Shown: positions 62,898 through 64,000 of the stretch, in pieces
How the letters are laid out: every line of letters begins with the position of its first letter
Position numbering within the stretch: position 1 is the first letter of the stretch
Source: Opitutus sp. ER46
GTDB lineage: Bacteria; Verrucomicrobiota; Verrucomicrobiia; Opitutales; Opitutaceae
DNA length: 64,000 nucleotides
Direction of reading: 5' to 3'
NCBI RefSeq assembly: GCF_003054705.1
Contig: NZ_QAYX01000025.1
Coordinates: 496,001 to 560,000 of the forward strand
Translations under genes and position numbers: made by a program
Notes under the pieces: model-generated
Databases searched by the model: none
Told to the model about the DNA's origin: nothing
The model's input: only the letters and a program-made list of their open reading frames with translations

Positions 62898-63064
62898 TGT
62901 CACACAATACGTGACACTGGCCCGGGGGCCGCGCGCGCTGGAAGTGTCACGCAATACGTGACACTGGCGACCGGCCCACGAGGGAACGGCGCGAAAAACT
63001 GTCACGTATTGCGTGACAGTGGGCCGCAGGGCGGTGACGCGGAAGTGTCACGTATTGCGTGACC
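62898..63064. repeat. Four-copy 19-bp palindrome array
   Basis: Near-identical palindromes TGTCACG-N5-CGTGACA at 62898-62916, 62945-62963, 63000-63018 and 63046-63064. The central five bases read CAATA in the first two copies and TATTG in the last two, so the pairs face each other. Copies 1 and 4 each have one arm mismatch. Start-to-start spacing is 47, 55 and 46 bases. It may be an operator array, a set of hairpins ending the polymerase transcript, or a REP-like element. Confidence 0.88.
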
Positions 63065-63111
63065 GTGCGCGGGGGGACGCACCGGCGACCGCGCGCGCGG
63101 TCTAGCGGCGG

Positions 63112-64000
63112 ATGCAAACGCGGCTGGCTCGCTGGTCGAGGATGGGGAGGGCGGAGCTGTGGCGCCGCGGGTGGTGGCCTTCCGGCGCCGCGACCGCGGC
63201 GGTGTCGCGCGGCGGGTGCGACGCCGAGGCGGAGCGCCGCCGACCAACGCAGCGGGCGTGGCGCGGCTGGTTGCTGGTCGGGTTGCTCCTGTTTCCGCTC
63301 GGCGTGTACGCGCCGGCGGTGTTCCACCGGTACGGGTTTCGTGATGATTACGCGGTGCTGCGGGAGGCGCGGGAGGAGTCGGGCAAGGTGTTTCAATTTT
63401 GTGCGGCGCAGGCGCGGCCACTGCTTGGGTGGCTGCAGGAGCATTCGTTCCGGTTGGCGGATGGCATCGACGACCTGCGCTGGTTGCGGCTGACGGGCAC
63501 GCTGCTGCTGGGAGTGGTGACGGCGACGCTGTTCGTCCTGCTTCGGCGGGCCGGGTGGGCGGCGGTGGAGGCGATGCTCGTGGCGGCGCTGATCGTGGTG
63601 CTCCCGAGTGCGCAGCTGATCGCGAGTTGGGCGGTGGCGTGGCCGCTGGCGGGGGCGGTGCTGCTGGCGCTCGCGGCTTTTGCGTGGGCGGAGCGCGGGT
63701 TGGGGCGGCGGGAGGGACGGGCGTGGGCGCTCGGAGGCGCGGTGGTCTTGATGGCGGCGAGCGCGCTGACCTATCAGCCGAGCGCGCAGTTTTACTGCGT
63801 GGCAATGGTGGCGGTGGCGGTGACGCGCGCCGGGCGGCCGCAGGAGACCTGGCGTTGGCTGGCGGGGCATGGCGTGGTGGCGGGAACCGGGCTGGCGCTG
63901 GCGTTTGGACTCATGCTCGCGGTGTTTGCAGCAGGCTGGCTGCCGGAGTCGAAACGCGTGGCGGTGGAGGCCGATATCCCCGGCAAGCTGGCGTGGCTGG
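63112..64000 (+). CDS. Multi-pass membrane protein, truncated at window end
   Basis: An open frame runs from ATG 63112 to the end of the window without a stop, so only the first about 296 residues are visible. A basic N-terminus leads to helix 1 (GWLLVGLLLFPLGVYAPAVF). A periplasmic loop has YGFRDDYAVLREAREESG, where the Asp-Asp pair recalls the acidic motif of GT-C or GtrII-type glycosyltransferases. At least five more helices follow (LLLGVVTATLFVLLRRAGW, AMLVAALIVVLPSAQLIASW, WALGGAVVLMAASALTYQP). A sugar transfer role in cell-surface polysaccharide is possible. ATG 63142 is an alternative start. Confidence 0.65.
   Translation, partial: MQTRLARWSRMGRAELWRRGWWPSGAATAAVSRGGCDAEAERRRPTQRAWRGWLLVGLLLFPLGVYAPAVFHRYGFRDDYAVLREAREESGKVFQFCAAQARPLLGWLQEHSFRLADGIDDLRWLRLTGTLLLGVVTATLFVLLRRAGWAAVEAMLVAALIVVLPSAQLIASWAVAWPLAGAVLLALAAFAWAERGLGRREGRAWALGGAVVLMAASALTYQPSAQFYCVAMVAVAVTRAGRPQETWRWLAGHGVVAGTGLALAFGLMLAVFAAGWLPESKRVAVEADIPGKLAWL

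Noticed and set aside
62898-63064. CRISPR-like array of four repeats
   Set aside because: Repeats are 19-bp palindromes with changing orientation, only four copies, uneven short spacing, and there are no cas genes.

Overview
The window is a high-GC chromosomal segment that I infer comes from an Opitutaceae-like member of the Verrucomicrobiota. The grounds are the gene styles: secreted carbohydrate enzymes paired with TonB-dependent receptors that lack SusD partners, a Y_Y_Y-type propeller sensor kinase, a bacterial family B DNA polymerase, a combined bc/caa3 respiratory operon, and intergenic blocks of short-unit repeats. Nothing in the sequence names the species. I found no rRNA or tRNA gene, prophage, complete insertion sequence or CRISPR array.

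Layout. Positions 1-7.7 kb hold a polysaccharide locus: propeller histidine kinase, LuxR-type response regulator (GTGA overlap), TonB-dependent receptor and a PL6 polysaccharide lyase. A DNA-alkylation-repair-like HEAT protein follows on the other strand. Positions 9.3-23.1 kb hold a starch/maltodextrin locus: two secreted GH13 enzymes, an AraC regulator, a TonB C-terminal-like small protein, a large TonB-dependent receptor, a GH31 alpha-glucosidase, MalQ and a sugar MFS transporter. Together they could import and degrade alpha-glucans. Positions 23.3-29.4 kb are housekeeping: IspH with a long N-terminal extension, a small acidic protein, Pcm and AlaS. An XRE regulator is followed at 30.2-36.8 kb by a minus-strand run of two ABC-2-type transporter pairs, a secreted unknown protein, an ECF sigma factor and its zinc-finger anti-sigma factor.

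Positions 37-44 kb hold a cyclophilin lipoprotein, a membrane protein with a GT-C-like look, a ThrRS without a TGS domain, an arginase-fold protein and CysS. At 44.1-46.2 kb lies a membrane-anchored repeat protein ending in eight CxxC motifs. A GNAT gene preceded by an AT-rich stretch, class II aldolase (fba), a coiled-coil secreted protein, topoisomerase III and a BON-domain protein follow. Positions 53.5-59.8 kb are one minus-strand respiratory operon: ctaC, a ctaD-ctaE fusion, ctaG, a ctaF-like gene, Rieske protein, and cytochrome b fused to cytochrome c. A 6S-like RNA candidate, a small membrane protein, the family B polymerase, a four-copy palindrome array and a truncated membrane protein close the window.

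The most unusual feature is the set of intergenic repeat blocks. At least ten gaps contain degenerate tandem arrays with unit lengths of 6, 7, 8, 9 or 10 bases. Several blocks are arranged as inverted halves, and one reaches into the 3' ends of two convergent genes. The other strong non-coding signals are a 178-nt RNA with a 6S-like fold at 59951-60128 and four 19-bp palindromes at 62898-63064.
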